Below are positions 1 to 7,701 of a stretch of DNA of 64,000 nt, piece after piece. A model generated the notes under the pieces. That model was not told the origin of the DNA. It did no database searches and saw only the letters and a program-made list of their open reading frames with translations. The DNA comes from Pseudomonas sp. UBA2684 (GTDB lineage Bacteria; Pseudomonadota; Gammaproteobacteria; Pseudomonadales; Pseudomonadaceae): positions 158,925-222,924 of the forward strand of contig DELY01000050.1 in NCBI GenBank assembly GCA_002354655.1, given 5' to 3'. Position numbers and translations under genes: made by a program. The stretch's first letter is position 1. Each line of letters opens with the position of its first letter.

Positions 1-8
1 CGCCTACA

Positions 9-27
9 TTTTTCAACGGCCTGTTAA
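9..27. repeat. Truncated end of dispersed repeat family B
   Basis: The window opens with a TTTTTCAACGGCCTG segment followed by TTAA. It matches the right end of the CAGGCCGTTGAAAA-type repeat seen complete at 40448-40607. The rest of the element lies outside the window. Here TTAA stands where other copies have CTAG. The remainder of 1-86 shows no gene. Confidence 0.5.
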
Positions 28-86
28 CCCACGCGCGGCAGCGCCTGGGCCGCGCCACCCGTTTGCCGCAGACCGACGCACCGGGT

Positions 87-2651
87 TTATTGGCGCGGTT
101 TGGCCCGCGCGGTGGGCTCGGCGATCAGCGGGTCGTCCGGCCAATAATGCTTGGGGTAGCGCCCCTTGAGGTCCTTCTTCACCTCGGCGTAGGTGTTGGC
201 CCAGAAGCTGGCCAGATCCTGGGTCACCTGCACCGGTCGCCGCGCCGGCGACAGCAGGTGCAACTTGACCACCTGCCGGCCGCCGGCGATACGGGGCGTC
301 TCGGCCAAGCCGAACAACTCTTGCAGGCGCACCGCCAATACCGGTGGCTGCTCGCTGTAATCCAGGCCGATGCGTGAGCCCGAGGGTACGCCGAGCGCCT
401 TCGGCGCCCACTCATCCAGGCGCTGCGGCAAAGGCCAGGGCAACAAGCCGTGAAGAATCCCCGGCAACTGCAGATTGGCGAAGTGACTGAGGCGGTTGAC
501 CTTGTCCAGATACGGCGTCAACCAGTCTTCCAGGCTGTCGCGCAACGCCTGATCGGACACATCCGGCCACTCGCTGCTGCCCGTCTGGGCCAGATCGAGG
601 CCGCGCAACAAGGCCACCCGCGCCTGCCACTGGCGCAGCTCCGGCGTCCAGGGCAGCAGCTCCAGGCCTTTGCGCCGCACCAGAGCGACCAAGGCCTGCG
701 CCCGCGCATCCGCATCCAGGCCCGGCAAGGCTTCGCGGGCCAGCACCAGCTCGCCGACCTTGCGCTGACGCTCGGCGCGCAGCACGCCTTCGCGCTCGTC
801 CCAGTCGAGTATCTGCTGAGCGCTGACCTGCTCGGCCAGGACACCATCGAACAACGCCGGCTCCAACTCCGCCGCCAGGTAAATGCGCTCCTCGCGCTGC
901 CCCTGACGACTGCCGAGGTCGGCGACCACCAACCAGGGGTATTTCATCAACCCATCGGCCTCGCCGAACTGTGCCGCGCGGCCATTGGCCAGGCGGTATT
1001 CGGCGCCGCCGGCACGGCGTTGTTGGGCGACGCGATCCGGGTAGGCGAAGGCCAGCAGGGCGCCGAGCCAGCGCGAATGCTCGGGATCGGCGACTGGCGA
1101 GGCAACCGGTAGCCGCTTGAGGTAGCCGTGAAACTGCCGAGCCAACTGCCGCACGCGCTGCACAGCGCTTTGGTCGGCATTCCGATGGCCGGCATTCCGG
1201 TGCTCGCCACGTGCGACCTTGTTCTCCCCCGAGAGCAGAGCCAGGCGGCTGTGCAGGTCCGCCCCCGCGCCGCGCCGGATGTCGCGCTCGCCGAGCAGCG
1301 CCGCCAGGTCGCAGGCCAGCGCGGCCAAGCCCAGCGCCTGCCCGCGCAGCAGCAGGTGGGCGATGCGCGGGTGTGCCGGCAACTCGGCCATCGCCTGGCC
1401 ATGGCGCGTCAGCGTGCCGTGCCCGTCGAGCGCGCCGAGACGCGTCAGCAAATCCTGGGCCTGGGCGTAGGCCGCAGCCGGCGGCGAATCGAGCCAAACC
1501 AGTTCGCCAGGCTGCACACCCCAGCGCGCCAGCTGCAAGGCCAGGCCGGCAAGGTCGGCCTGAAGGATTTCCGCCGCCGAGTAGGCCGCCAATTGTTCAT
1601 GCTGCGCCTGCGACCACAGGCGGTAGCAGGCGCCTGGCTGCAAGCGCCCGGCACGGCCGGCGCGCTGGGTCGCCGCAGCACGGGAAATACGCTGGGTATC
1701 CAGACGGGTCATGCCGCTGCCGGGGTCGAAACGCGGCACGCGCGCCAGGCCGGCATCCACCACCACACGTACCCCGTCGATGGTCAGGCTGGTCTCGGCG
1801 ATATTGGTCGCCAACACCACTTTGCGCAGGCCCGCCGGGGCCGGCTCGATGGCGGCACGCTGGGCACTGAGGTCCAGTTCGCCATGCAGCGGGCAGAGCA
1901 GGATATCGCGGCGCCCGCTCAGGGCTTCACTCAGCTGTTCATTGACCCGACGAATCTCCGCCTGCCCCGGTAGAAACACCAGCACGCTGCCCGGCTCGTC
2001 GGCCAGCGCCTGCAAGACCGTTTGCAGCACCCTGGGCTCGAGCCATTCGCCGACCTGGAACGGCGCGCCCCAACGCACCTCCACCGCAAGCATGCGCCCC
2101 TCGCTGCGCAACACAGGCGCATCGCCGAGCAAACCGGCCAGGCGCTCGCCTTCCAGGGTCGCCGACATCAACAGGACTTTCAGCGCCGGCTCGTCGCTAT
2201 CAGGCGCGCGGAACATGGCGCGGCCGTTAAGGGTCAGCGCCAGGGCTAGATCGGCATCCAGACTGCGCTCGTGAAATTCGTCGAAAATCACCAGGCCGAC
2301 GCCTTCCAGCGCCGGGTCCTCCTGCAAGCGGCGGGCGAGAATGCCTTCGGTGACCACCTCGATGCGCGTGCGCGGGCCGACCTTGCTGTCCAGGCGGATG
2401 CGGTAGCCGACGGTTTCCCCCACCGCCTCGCCCAGTTCGCTGGCCAAACGCTCGGCGGCGGCACGGGCGGCCAGGCGCCGCGGTTCGAGCATGATGATGC
2501 GCTGCCCGGCCAGCCACGGCTCGTCGAGCAATGCCAGGGGCACGCGGGTGGTCTTGCCGGCCCCGGGCGGCGCCTCCAACACGGCCTCATGGCGACTGGC
2601 CAGGGCCTCGCGCAACGCAGGCAACAGGGCATCGATAGGCAACGAATTCAT
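87..2651 (-). CDS. hrpB: ATP-dependent RNA helicase HrpB
   Basis: DEAH-family helicase of 854 residues. Walker A (PPGAGKTT, about residues 28-35) and a DEFH Walker B box are visible, followed by a helicase C-terminal region with RAGRAGR-type motif VI and the long HrpB-specific C-terminal domain. HrpB is conserved in proteobacteria but its RNA substrate is poorly defined. I chose the ATG at 2651, giving MNSLPID, because it lies 4-5 nt after a GGGAGG Shine-Dalgarno; an in-frame ATG four codons upstream lies on that site itself. It is transcribed alone and divergently from the lipoprotein gene at 2793. Confidence 0.95.
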   Translation of the reverse strand: MNSLPIDALLPALREALASRHEAVLEAPPGAGKTTRVPLALLDEPWLAGQRIIMLEPRRLAARAAAERLASELGEAVGETVGYRIRLDSKVGPRTRIEVVTEGILARRLQEDPALEGVGLVIFDEFHERSLDADLALALTLNGRAMFRAPDSDEPALKVLLMSATLEGERLAGLLGDAPVLRSEGRMLAVEVRWGAPFQVGEWLEPRVLQTVLQALADEPGSVLVFLPGQAEIRRVNEQLSEALSGRRDILLCPLHGELDLSAQRAAIEPAPAGLRKVVLATNIAETSLTIDGVRVVVDAGLARVPRFDPGSGMTRLDTQRISRAAATQRAGRAGRLQPGACYRLWSQAQHEQLAAYSAAEILQADLAGLALQLARWGVQPGELVWLDSPPAAAYAQAQDLLTRLGALDGHGTLTRHGQAMAELPAHPRIAHLLLRGQALGLAALACDLAALLGERDIRRGAGADLHSRLALLSGENKVARGEHRNAGHRNADQSAVQRVRQLARQFHGYLKRLPVASPVADPEHSRWLGALLAFAYPDRVAQQRRAGGAEYRLANGRAAQFGEADGLMKYPWLVVADLGSRQGQREERIYLAAELEPALFDGVLAEQVSAQQILDWDEREGVLRAERQRKVGELVLAREALPGLDADARAQALVALVRRKGLELLPWTPELRQWQARVALLRGLDLAQTGSSEWPDVSDQALRDSLEDWLTPYLDKVNRLSHFANLQLPGILHGLLPWPLPQRLDEWAPKALGVPSGSRIGLDYSEQPPVLAVRLQELFGLAETPRIAGGRQVVKLHLLSPARRPVQVTQDLASFWANTYAEVKKDLKGRYPKHYWPDDPLIAEPTARAKPRQ

Positions 2652-2792
2652 GAACCCTCCCAATCAGGCCGGCGATTATAGCGGCGAACTGCCAACCCGC
2701 TTTGCTGGTCTTACTGCCGTCGCAACCGGGCATAGCAGTTTTGCCATCCTCGGCTTGCTATAGTTGCGCCACTTATTACCTGGAGGTGCTTG

Positions 2793-3212
2793 ATGCGCAC
2801 GAAATCCCGCGTTATCGGCGGCGTTCTCGCCGTGACCCTGTTCACCCAACTGGCCGCCTGCGGCACCCTGTTCTACCCGGATCGTCGCGGCCAGATCGAA
2901 GGCAAGATCGACCCGGTGGTCGCCGCCCTGAACGCCATCGGCATCCTGTTCTTCGTGATTCCCGGCCTGATCGCCTTCGGTATCGATTTCGCCACCGGCG
3001 CCATCTACCTGCCCGGCGGCCAGACCGCCCAGGTCGACCCACAGGAACTGCAGCAGTTGGTGGATGCCGACGGCAACGTCGACCCGGCCAAACTGAAAGC
3101 CCTGATCGATGCACAGACCGGCCACAGCCTGCCGCTCGACGACCCGCGCCTGATCCAGCACAGCGGCAGCGCCGAACAACTGGCCGCCTACGGCCTGCGT
3201 CCGGCGGCGTAA
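2793..3212 (+). CDS. Small lipoprotein of unknown function
   Basis: The 139-residue product begins with a lipoprotein signal (VTLFTQLAACGTL), with the lipidated Cys near residue 25. A hydrophobic stretch follows (AIGILFFVIPGLIAFGI) and then a polar C-terminal half. Homologues next to hrpB in other Pseudomonas are sometimes misnamed polyribonucleotide nucleotidyltransferase; nothing here supports that. A TTG lies directly before the ATG, but GGAGG at 2782-2786 fits the ATG at 2793. A TATAGT about 35 nt upstream may be the -10 box. The next gene starts 6 bp after the stop, so the two are probably cotranscribed. Confidence 0.75.
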   Translation: MRTKSRVIGGVLAVTLFTQLAACGTLFYPDRRGQIEGKIDPVVAALNAIGILFFVIPGLIAFGIDFATGAIYLPGGQTAQVDPQELQQLVDADGNVDPAKLKALIDAQTGHSLPLDDPRLIQHSGSAEQLAAYGLRPAA

Positions 3213-3218
3213 CCGATC

Positions 3219-4103
3219 ATGGGCGTTCTGCCCCAGCACGCGCGGCTGATGCGCCTGGCCACGGTCGCCGCACTCGCGGTGGCCTTGGGCCTGGTGCTGG
3301 CCAAAGCCGTGGCCTGGTGGCTGAGCGGCTCGATCAGCCTGCTGGCCGGCTTGACCGACTCGTTGCTCGACAGTGCCGCCTCGCTGCTCAACCTGATCGC
3401 CGTGCATGTCGCCCTGCGCCCGGCGGACGAGGATCACCGCTATGGCCACGGCAAGGCCGAAGCCCTGGCGGGCCTCGGCCAGTCATTGTTCATTGCGGCC
3501 AGCGCCATGCTGGTGGGTGTGCAAGGCGTCAAACGGCTGCTCGAACCGCAGCCCTTGAGCAGTGAAATGCTCGGCATCGCGGTGATGCTGCTGTCGCTGG
3601 CACTGACCGTCGCCCTGCTGCTGTTCCAACGCCATGTGGTACGCCTGACCGGCTCCACCGCGATCCATGCCGACTCGCTGCATTACCGCTCGGACCTGCT
3701 GCTCAACAGCAGCATCCTCTTGGCCTTGTTGCTGGCGAGCATCGGCTGGCAGCAGATGGATGCCCTGTTCGCCATCGGCATCGCCTTCTACATCCTCTGG
3801 AGCGCCATCAGCATCGCCCGCGAGGCGGTCGCCGTGCTGATGGATCAGGAGCTCTCGCCGGCAATCAGCGCGCAAATGCACGCCTTGGCCTGTGGCGTAC
3901 CCGGCGTGCTCGGTGCCCACGACCTGCGCACGCGGATTTCCGGCACCCGTTGGTTCGTCCAACTGCACCTGGAGTTGCCCGGCGAACTCAGCCTGTCCCA
4001 GGCCCATGCGCTGTGCGTGGCCGTGGAAGAGGCGATCTGCCGTGAGTTCCCACGGGCCGAGGTGCTGGTGCATGCCGACCCGCCGGAAGTGCTGAAGCCC
4101 TAG
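3219..4103 (+). CDS. Cation diffusion facilitator (FieF/YiiP-like)
   Basis: This 294-residue inner-membrane CDF transporter probably exports Zn2+ or Fe2+ by proton antiport. Six membrane segments are followed by a cytoplasmic domain ending HADPPE, as in YiiP-type proteins. Metal-site motifs are present: LTDSLLDSA in TM2, DEDHRYGHGKAEAL in the first cytoplasmic loop and HADSLHYRSD in TM5. It starts 6 bp after the lipoprotein stop without its own strong Shine-Dalgarno, which suggests translational coupling. Its stop overlaps by 4 bp the end of a small gene on the opposite strand. The metal specificity cannot be read from the sequence. Confidence 0.9.
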   Translation: MGVLPQHARLMRLATVAALAVALGLVLAKAVAWWLSGSISLLAGLTDSLLDSAASLLNLIAVHVALRPADEDHRYGHGKAEALAGLGQSLFIAASAMLVGVQGVKRLLEPQPLSSEMLGIAVMLLSLALTVALLLFQRHVVRLTGSTAIHADSLHYRSDLLLNSSILLALLLASIGWQQMDALFAIGIAFYILWSAISIAREAVAVLMDQELSPAISAQMHALACGVPGVLGAHDLRTRISGTRWFVQLHLELPGELSLSQAHALCVAVEEAICREFPRAEVLVHADPPEVLKP

Positions 4104-4252
4104 CCAGCGCGCTGGCAGAGGGTCGCGGCGGCATCCAGCGGCGTATGCAACGCCGACTCAGGCCCCGAACTCGGTGGCATGGCTTGAATCAACGGCGACA
4201 GACCGAGCAGCAGCAACACGCCAATCTCCGCCCAGACAAAACGCTTTTTCAT
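4100..4252 (-). CDS. Small exported or membrane peptide, 50 residues
   Basis: This short gene begins MKKRFVWAEIGVLLLLGLSP and ends in a small polar tail with one Cys (TLCQRAG). The N-terminus has two Lys, one Arg and a hydrophobic core ending LIQA, so it is a signal peptide or a single membrane anchor. The start is supported by GGAG about 9 nt upstream. A candidate -10 (TAGGAAT, 4286-4280) and a row of phased GTAAA boxes lie upstream, so the gene is probably controlled by a response regulator. It converges on the CDF gene with a 4-bp overlap of stop codons. I do not recognise the family. Confidence 0.65.
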   Translation of the reverse strand: MKKRFVWAEIGVLLLLGLSPLIQAMPPSSGPESALHTPLDAAATLCQRAG

Positions 4253-4279
4253 CGACTCGCTCTCCTACCGATTAACCAG

Positions 4280-4340
4280 ATTCCTAGCCTGGCCCAAGGC
4301 CAGTAAACCCGGGGTCAAGCCTGGGTAAAGCCTGAGTAAA
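4280..4340 (-). promoter_or_regulatory. Four 11-bp-phased GTAAA boxes plus -10, probable OmpR/PhoB-type activator site
   Basis: On the plus strand GTAAA, GTCAA, GTAAA and GTAAA begin at 4303, 4314, 4325 and 4336, each exactly 11 bp after the last. Read on the minus strand they form TTTAC-type direct repeats pointing at the 50-residue peptide gene. The box nearest the gene ends 16 bp before TAGGAAT (4286-4280), so it occupies the -35 position. Direct repeats at one helical turn, with the last replacing the -35, are the usual layout for PhoB/OmpR-family response regulators. Which regulator binds is unknown. Confidence 0.6.
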
Positions 4341-4498
4341 GTGGGCAATGCCCTTCACTTGCGCCGCTGCAGCAGCATGGGTTGCGTACTCGGCACATGC
4401 CGATGCCGGCCGCCGGAGAGGCCCAGGCGATGACTAGAGCAGTTGCTGATCCTCGCCTGGTGGCTGCTGCGCCTGGCCGGCCTGGGATAGCGCGCAAG

Positions 4499-4524
4499 AA
4501 AAAAGGGAGACCTGGCGGCCTCCC
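4499..4524 (-). terminator. Rho-independent terminator, minus strand
   Basis: Read on the minus strand the stem is GGGAGGCC/GGTCTCCC with a GCCA loop: 8 bp including one G-U pair, followed by six T. Nothing annotated on the minus strand lies just upstream, which is the main reason for proposing a small RNA here. Confidence 0.8.
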
Positions 4525-4740
4525 CTCGGGAAAATGTCCTGTGCTGGCGATGCTGTCGCCGCTTTCCTCGCCCGCCTGGTTGGGCAGTGCGGACCCGGGT
4601 GCCGTGACGGTCCGGTGGGACCGGCGGCGCCGGCGCACCTGATTGGGCGAGCCGGGTGGACGTGTCGTCCGGGCCGTGAAACTGAGGTAAAGCTTACGCC
4701 CGGCACTCCGGCAGAAGATTGCGAAAATTGCTAACAAACC
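4499..4740 (-). ncRNA. Candidate structured small RNA ending in a strong terminator
   Basis: The 557-bp gap between the 50-residue peptide gene and the Lrp gene ends, on the minus strand, in a textbook terminator with no gene in front of it. The preceding 200 nt contain three perfect 5-bp hairpins: GGACG/CGTCC (4658-4670), GGTCC/GGACC (4609-4622) and GGCGA/TCGCC (4546-4560). The only long reading frame there is proline/arginine-rich and unlike a protein. The 5' end is a guess; a clear promoter was not found. An unannotated small protein or terminator-only remnant is the alternative. Confidence 0.35.
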
Positions 4741-4809
4741 GACCACTTGCGCAATTTTTTACTTATGCAGCACTATTAGGCGCAAGCCAAATAGAAAAGC
4801 AGCGTAGAT

Positions 4810-5289
4810 ATGAACAAACTTGATCGCTACGACCTGAATATCCTCGCCGAATTGCAGCGTGATGCCACCCTGTCCAATCAGGACCTCGCCGAACGCATCG
4901 GCCTGTCGCCGTCGCCTTGCTCGCGGCGGGTCAAACAGCTGCAAGACGACGGTTATATCCTCGGCCAGGTGGCCCTGCTCGATCGCAAAAAGCTCGGCCT
5001 GAGCCTCACCGCCTACGTGCTGATCGGCATGGATCGACACACCCCGGAGCGCTTCGAGCACTTTCAGGAGGTGATTCGTAAATGCCCGGAAGTGTTGGAA
5101 TGCAGCCTGGTCACCGGTATGGATGCGGACTACCAGTTGAAGGTGGTGGTGCCGGACATGGACCATTACCAGAAGCTGCTGCTCGGCACCCTGACGCGCA
5201 TCGACGGCGTCTCCAGCGTGCGCTCCAGCTTCGTTCTGCAACAGGTACTGTCCAGCACCCAGCTGCCGTTGCAGCACCTGCGCAGTTAA
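4810..5289 (+). CDS. Lrp/AsnC family transcriptional regulator
   Basis: The 159-residue protein has an N-terminal winged helix-turn-helix (LSNQDLAERIGLSPSPCSRRVKQL) and a C-terminal RAM ligand-binding domain (LECSLVTGMDADYQLKVVV). Lrp/AsnC proteins form octamers and respond to amino acids. It is followed by the DUF2788 gene, which has its own promoter. The AT-rich upstream region (4725-4775) has repeated TTGCGAAAATT and TTGCGCAATTTT segments that could be autoregulatory sites, but no motif is certain. The ligand and targets are unknown. Confidence 0.9.
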   Translation: MNKLDRYDLNILAELQRDATLSNQDLAERIGLSPSPCSRRVKQLQDDGYILGQVALLDRKKLGLSLTAYVLIGMDRHTPERFEHFQEVIRKCPEVLECSLVTGMDADYQLKVVVPDMDHYQKLLLGTLTRIDGVSSVRSSFVLQQVLSSTQLPLQHLRS

Positions 5290-5308
5290 GCGTGCTTACC
5301 GACGGTCG

Positions 5309-5336
5309 CTGACAACGCCAGGCGCTGGCGTATAAT
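5309..5336 (+). promoter_or_regulatory. Sigma-70 promoter of the DUF2788 gene
   Basis: CTGACA (5309-5314) and a perfect TATAAT (5331-5336) are separated by 16 bp. Transcription would start near 5343, leaving a 5' leader of about 128 nt before the ATG at 5471. This leader can fold near its 3' end (ACAG/CTGT inside CTGAC/GTCAG, about 5435-5458). Confidence 0.7.
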
Positions 5337-5470
5337 CCGCGGCGTTTCGCTGTGCCCCCGCGTGGCCCGTCATAAGCGCTTGTTCGCGCACACAACAACA
5401 ATCGCCTCGCCTGCCACCCGCCAGGGTTCCCCCTGACGGCACAGCCTGCTGTCAGCCAATTGAGGTCGCG

Positions 5471-5674
5471 ATGGATCCGAAAGTATTCGAAGAGTTGATG
5501 ATGACCGCGCTGGTCGGCGGTCTGGTGCTGTTCATGGCCTTTATCGTTTGGGACTTGGCGAAGAAGTCCAAGGCCGGGCGCTTCGGCAGCATGATCCTGT
5601 TCCTCGCGCTGGGCCTGGGCGTGCTCGGGTTTATCATCAAAACCCTGGTCATCGCCGGGCTGGAAGGCGTGTAA
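5471..5674 (+). CDS. DUF2788 family small inner-membrane protein
   Basis: This 67-residue protein has two predicted membrane helices (about residues 10-30 and 42-64) joined by a short basic loop (DLAKKSKAGRFGS). The sequence and neighbourhood fit the DUF2788 family, whose function is unknown. The ATG at 5471 is preceded by GAGGT at a good distance. A consensus promoter lies 135 bp upstream with an unusually long leader. Downstream, ten bases past the stop, begins a duplicated fragment of rluE on the opposite strand. Confidence 0.8.
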   Translation: MDPKVFEELMMTALVGGLVLFMAFIVWDLAKKSKAGRFGSMILFLALGLGVLGFIIKTLVIAGLEGV

Positions 5675-5683
5675 CCACTCCTC

Positions 5684-5779
5684 TACAAGACGCGCTTCGA
5701 GCTCTTTCCACTCGCCCGGCTGCAAACCGTCCAGGCTCCAGGGGCCGATGCGCACGCGCACCAGGCGCAGGGTCGGCAG
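5684..5779 (-). pseudogene. Duplicated 3' end fragment of rluE
   Basis: This 96-bp stretch is about 94% identical to 5857-5951, the last codons of rluE (encoding [22 protein letters not shown]). There are five substitutions and one 1-bp indel. Between the two copies sits a REPIN element (5784-5859). The outer copy has no start codon and is not expressed as a gene; it may be the ancestral 3' end displaced by the repeat insertion. Confidence 0.85.
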
Positions 5780-5783
5780 CTTC

Positions 5784-5859
5784 GTAGGATGGGTTGAGCT
5801 GGCGATCCCCATCACGCTTCACGCCCCGCATGGGTATCGCTACGCTCAACCCATCCTAC
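5784..5859. repeat. REPIN-like inverted pair (family A)
   Basis: GTAGGATGGGTTGAGC (5784-5799) faces its exact reverse complement at 5844-5859, with GCGATCCCCAT and ATGGGTATCGC inside. The GTAG foot and head-to-head palindromes match the REP/REPIN class mobilised by RAYT enzymes. The rluE stop codon TAG is part of the right-hand foot. Confidence 0.8.
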
Positions 5860-6485
5860 AAACGCGCCTCGAGCTCTTTCCATTCGCCAGGCTGCAAACC
5901 GTCCAGGCTCCAAGGGCCGATGCGCACGCGCACCAGACGCAGGGTCGGCAGGCCCACGGCGGCAGTCATCCGGCGCACCTGACGGTTGCGCCCCTCACGA
6001 ATCACCAGTTCCAGCCAGGCCGTCGGGATGCTTTTGCGAAAGCGCACCGGCGGGTTGCGCGTCCATAGCTGCGGTTCATCCAGTAACCGTGCTTCGGCCG
6101 GCAGGGTTGCGCCGTCATTCAATTGCACGCCGTCACGCAGCTGCTGCAACTGCGCCTCGCTCGGTTCGCCTTCCACCTGCACCCAATAGGTTTTCGCCAG
6201 CTTGTGCTTGGGGTCGGCGATACGCGCCTGCAAGCCGCCGTCGTTGGTCAGCAGCAACAGGCCTTCGCTGTCACGGTCCAAGCGCCCGGCCGGATAGACG
6301 CCAGGGACACTGACAAAATCCTTAAGAGTGGCGCGACCTTGCTCATCATTGAACTGAGTCAGCACATCGAACGGCTTGTTCAGCACCAGCAAACGCGGCT
6401 CGGCGGGTGGTGCCTTGGCCACGCGACGCACGGCAGGTTTGCCGCTGTGCGGACGAGAGGACGCAGGGCGAGGTGGGCGCGACAT
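5856..6485 (-). CDS. rluE: 23S rRNA pseudouridine(2457) synthase RluE
   Basis: This 209-residue RsuA-family pseudouridine synthase modifies U2457 of 23S rRNA in E. coli. The catalytic motif is [17 protein letters not shown], with the Asp of RLD as nucleophile, and the family end motif [11 protein letters not shown] is present. It lacks an S4 domain, as RluE does. The start is placed at 6485 (MSRPPRP) from family similarity; a GTG 16 codons upstream is possible. The last codon and stop fall in the GTAG foot of a REPIN, and the 3' end is duplicated beyond it, so the C-terminus was remodelled by that insertion. Confidence 0.9.
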   Translation of the reverse strand: MSRPPRPASSRPHSGKPAVRRVAKAPPAEPRLLVLNKPFDVLTQFNDEQGRATLKDFVSVPGVYPAGRLDRDSEGLLLLTNDGGLQARIADPKHKLAKTYWVQVEGEPSEAQLQQLRDGVQLNDGATLPAEARLLDEPQLWTRNPPVRFRKSIPTAWLELVIREGRNRQVRRMTAAVGLPTLRLVRVRIGPWSLDGLQPGEWKELEARL

Positions 6486-6627
6486 AGGTGATCCAGAAAC
6501 AGATTGCGAGGCGGCCAGTGTAACCGAGGCCACCGTGCAACCATCAGCCGGGCTTATGCAGGCGCATTACGCCGGCAGACCCGGCTATGCTGGCTGAGTC
6601 CTGTTCTCCGCACCGAGGCTTATTGTT

Positions 6628-7662
6628 ATGAGTTCGTCCGAATCCATCGTCGACACCTTTACCGGCTGGGCCGCCAAAGCCCCCGGCGCGCCCCTCGAAC
6701 CGCACAGTTATGATCCCGGCCCGCTGGGTGCCGAGGAAGTGGAAGTGGCCGTGGAATACTGCGGCATCTGCCATTCCGACCAGTCGATGATCGACAACGA
6801 ATGGGGCAATGCGCGCTATCCCTTTATCCCCGGCCATGAAGTGGTCGGCACCGTGGTGCGCCTCGGCGCGCAGGCGCGCGGCCTCAAGCTTGGTCAACGG
6901 GTCGGCATCGGCTGGTACAAGGGCAGCTGCATGCATTGCAGCTCGTGCATGGAAGGTTCGCACCAACTCTGCGGCACGGTAAAACCGACCATTGTCGGCA
7001 GCAACGGCGGTTTCGCCGACCGCCTGCGCAGCCACTGGGCCTGGGCCGTGCCGCTGCCGGATGGCCTCGACCCGGCTCTGGTCGGCCCATTGTTCTGCGC
7101 CGGCTCCACGGTGTTCAGCCCGCTGCTGGATTTTGATGTAAAACCCACCGACAAGGTCGGCGTGGTCGGCATCGGCGGCCTCGGTCACTTGGCGCTGGGC
7201 TTTCTCAATGCCTGGGGCTGCGAAGTCACTGCCTTCACCTCGTCCTTGAGCAAACAGGAAGAAGCCAAGCGTTTGGGCGCGCACAAGGTGGTGGCCTCCA
7301 CCGACAGCGCGGCGCTGAAAGCCATAGCCGGCAGCCTGGATTTCCTGCTGGTCACCGCCAGCGCCGACCTCGACTGGAACGCCATGATCGGCACCCTGCG
7401 CGGCAAGGGCCGGCTGCACTTTGTCGGCATCGTACCCAGCGCGATCCCGGTGCATGTATTCAACCTGATTCCGAAGCAGAAGAGCCTATCTGGCTCGCCT
7501 GTCGGCTCACCGGCGAATATGGCGACCATGCTGGAATTCTGCGCCCGCCATCAGATTCTGCCGCAGGTCGAGCACTTCCCCATGAGCAAGGTCAACGAGG
7601 CCATCGACCACCTGCGCGCCGGCAAGGCGCGTTACCGAGTGGTGCTGGACGCCAAGGCCTAA
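6628..7662 (+). CDS. Zinc-dependent alcohol/aldehyde dehydrogenase (YahK/cinnamyl-ADH type)
   Basis: The 344-residue cytosolic medium-chain dehydrogenase probably reduces aldehydes with NADPH. Catalytic zinc ligands are in CGICHSD and GHEVVG; structural zinc Cys are in CMHCSSCMEGSHQLC. The nucleotide fold is GIGGLGHLALGF followed by TSSLSK, as in YahK-like enzymes. It stands alone between rluE and the agmatine genes, at the edge of a segment that interrupts the rluE-amn neighbourhood known from P. aeruginosa. The natural substrate is unknown. Confidence 0.88.
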   Translation: MSSSESIVDTFTGWAAKAPGAPLEPHSYDPGPLGAEEVEVAVEYCGICHSDQSMIDNEWGNARYPFIPGHEVVGTVVRLGAQARGLKLGQRVGIGWYKGSCMHCSSCMEGSHQLCGTVKPTIVGSNGGFADRLRSHWAWAVPLPDGLDPALVGPLFCAGSTVFSPLLDFDVKPTDKVGVVGIGGLGHLALGFLNAWGCEVTAFTSSLSKQEEAKRLGAHKVVASTDSAALKAIAGSLDFLLVTASADLDWNAMIGTLRGKGRLHFVGIVPSAIPVHVFNLIPKQKSLSGSPVGSPANMATMLEFCARHQILPQVEHFPMSKVNEAIDHLRAGKARYRVVLDAKA

Positions 7663-7668
7663 CCCGAA

Positions 7669-7688
7669 GGCGGGCAAGGATGCCCGCC
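7669..7688. terminator. Hairpin between convergent genes
   Basis: GGCGGGC and GCCCGCC flank a 6-nt loop between the stops of the alcohol dehydrogenase and the Tat-exported deiminase. No T-run is present on either side, so termination is likely but not certain. Confidence 0.45.
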
Positions 7689-7701
7689 CCATCCTCAGGC
7701 A

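Noticed and set aside
4315-4746. 143-codon minus-strand frame between the CDF and Lrp genes
   Set aside because: Pro/Arg/Gly/Ser-rich low-complexity product, no ribosome site, and it crosses a strong terminator and the GTAAA boxes.
5111-5815. 234-codon minus-strand frame that includes an RluE-like segment
   Set aside because: The similarity is only the duplicated rluE tail; the rest is antisense to the DUF2788 and Lrp genes.
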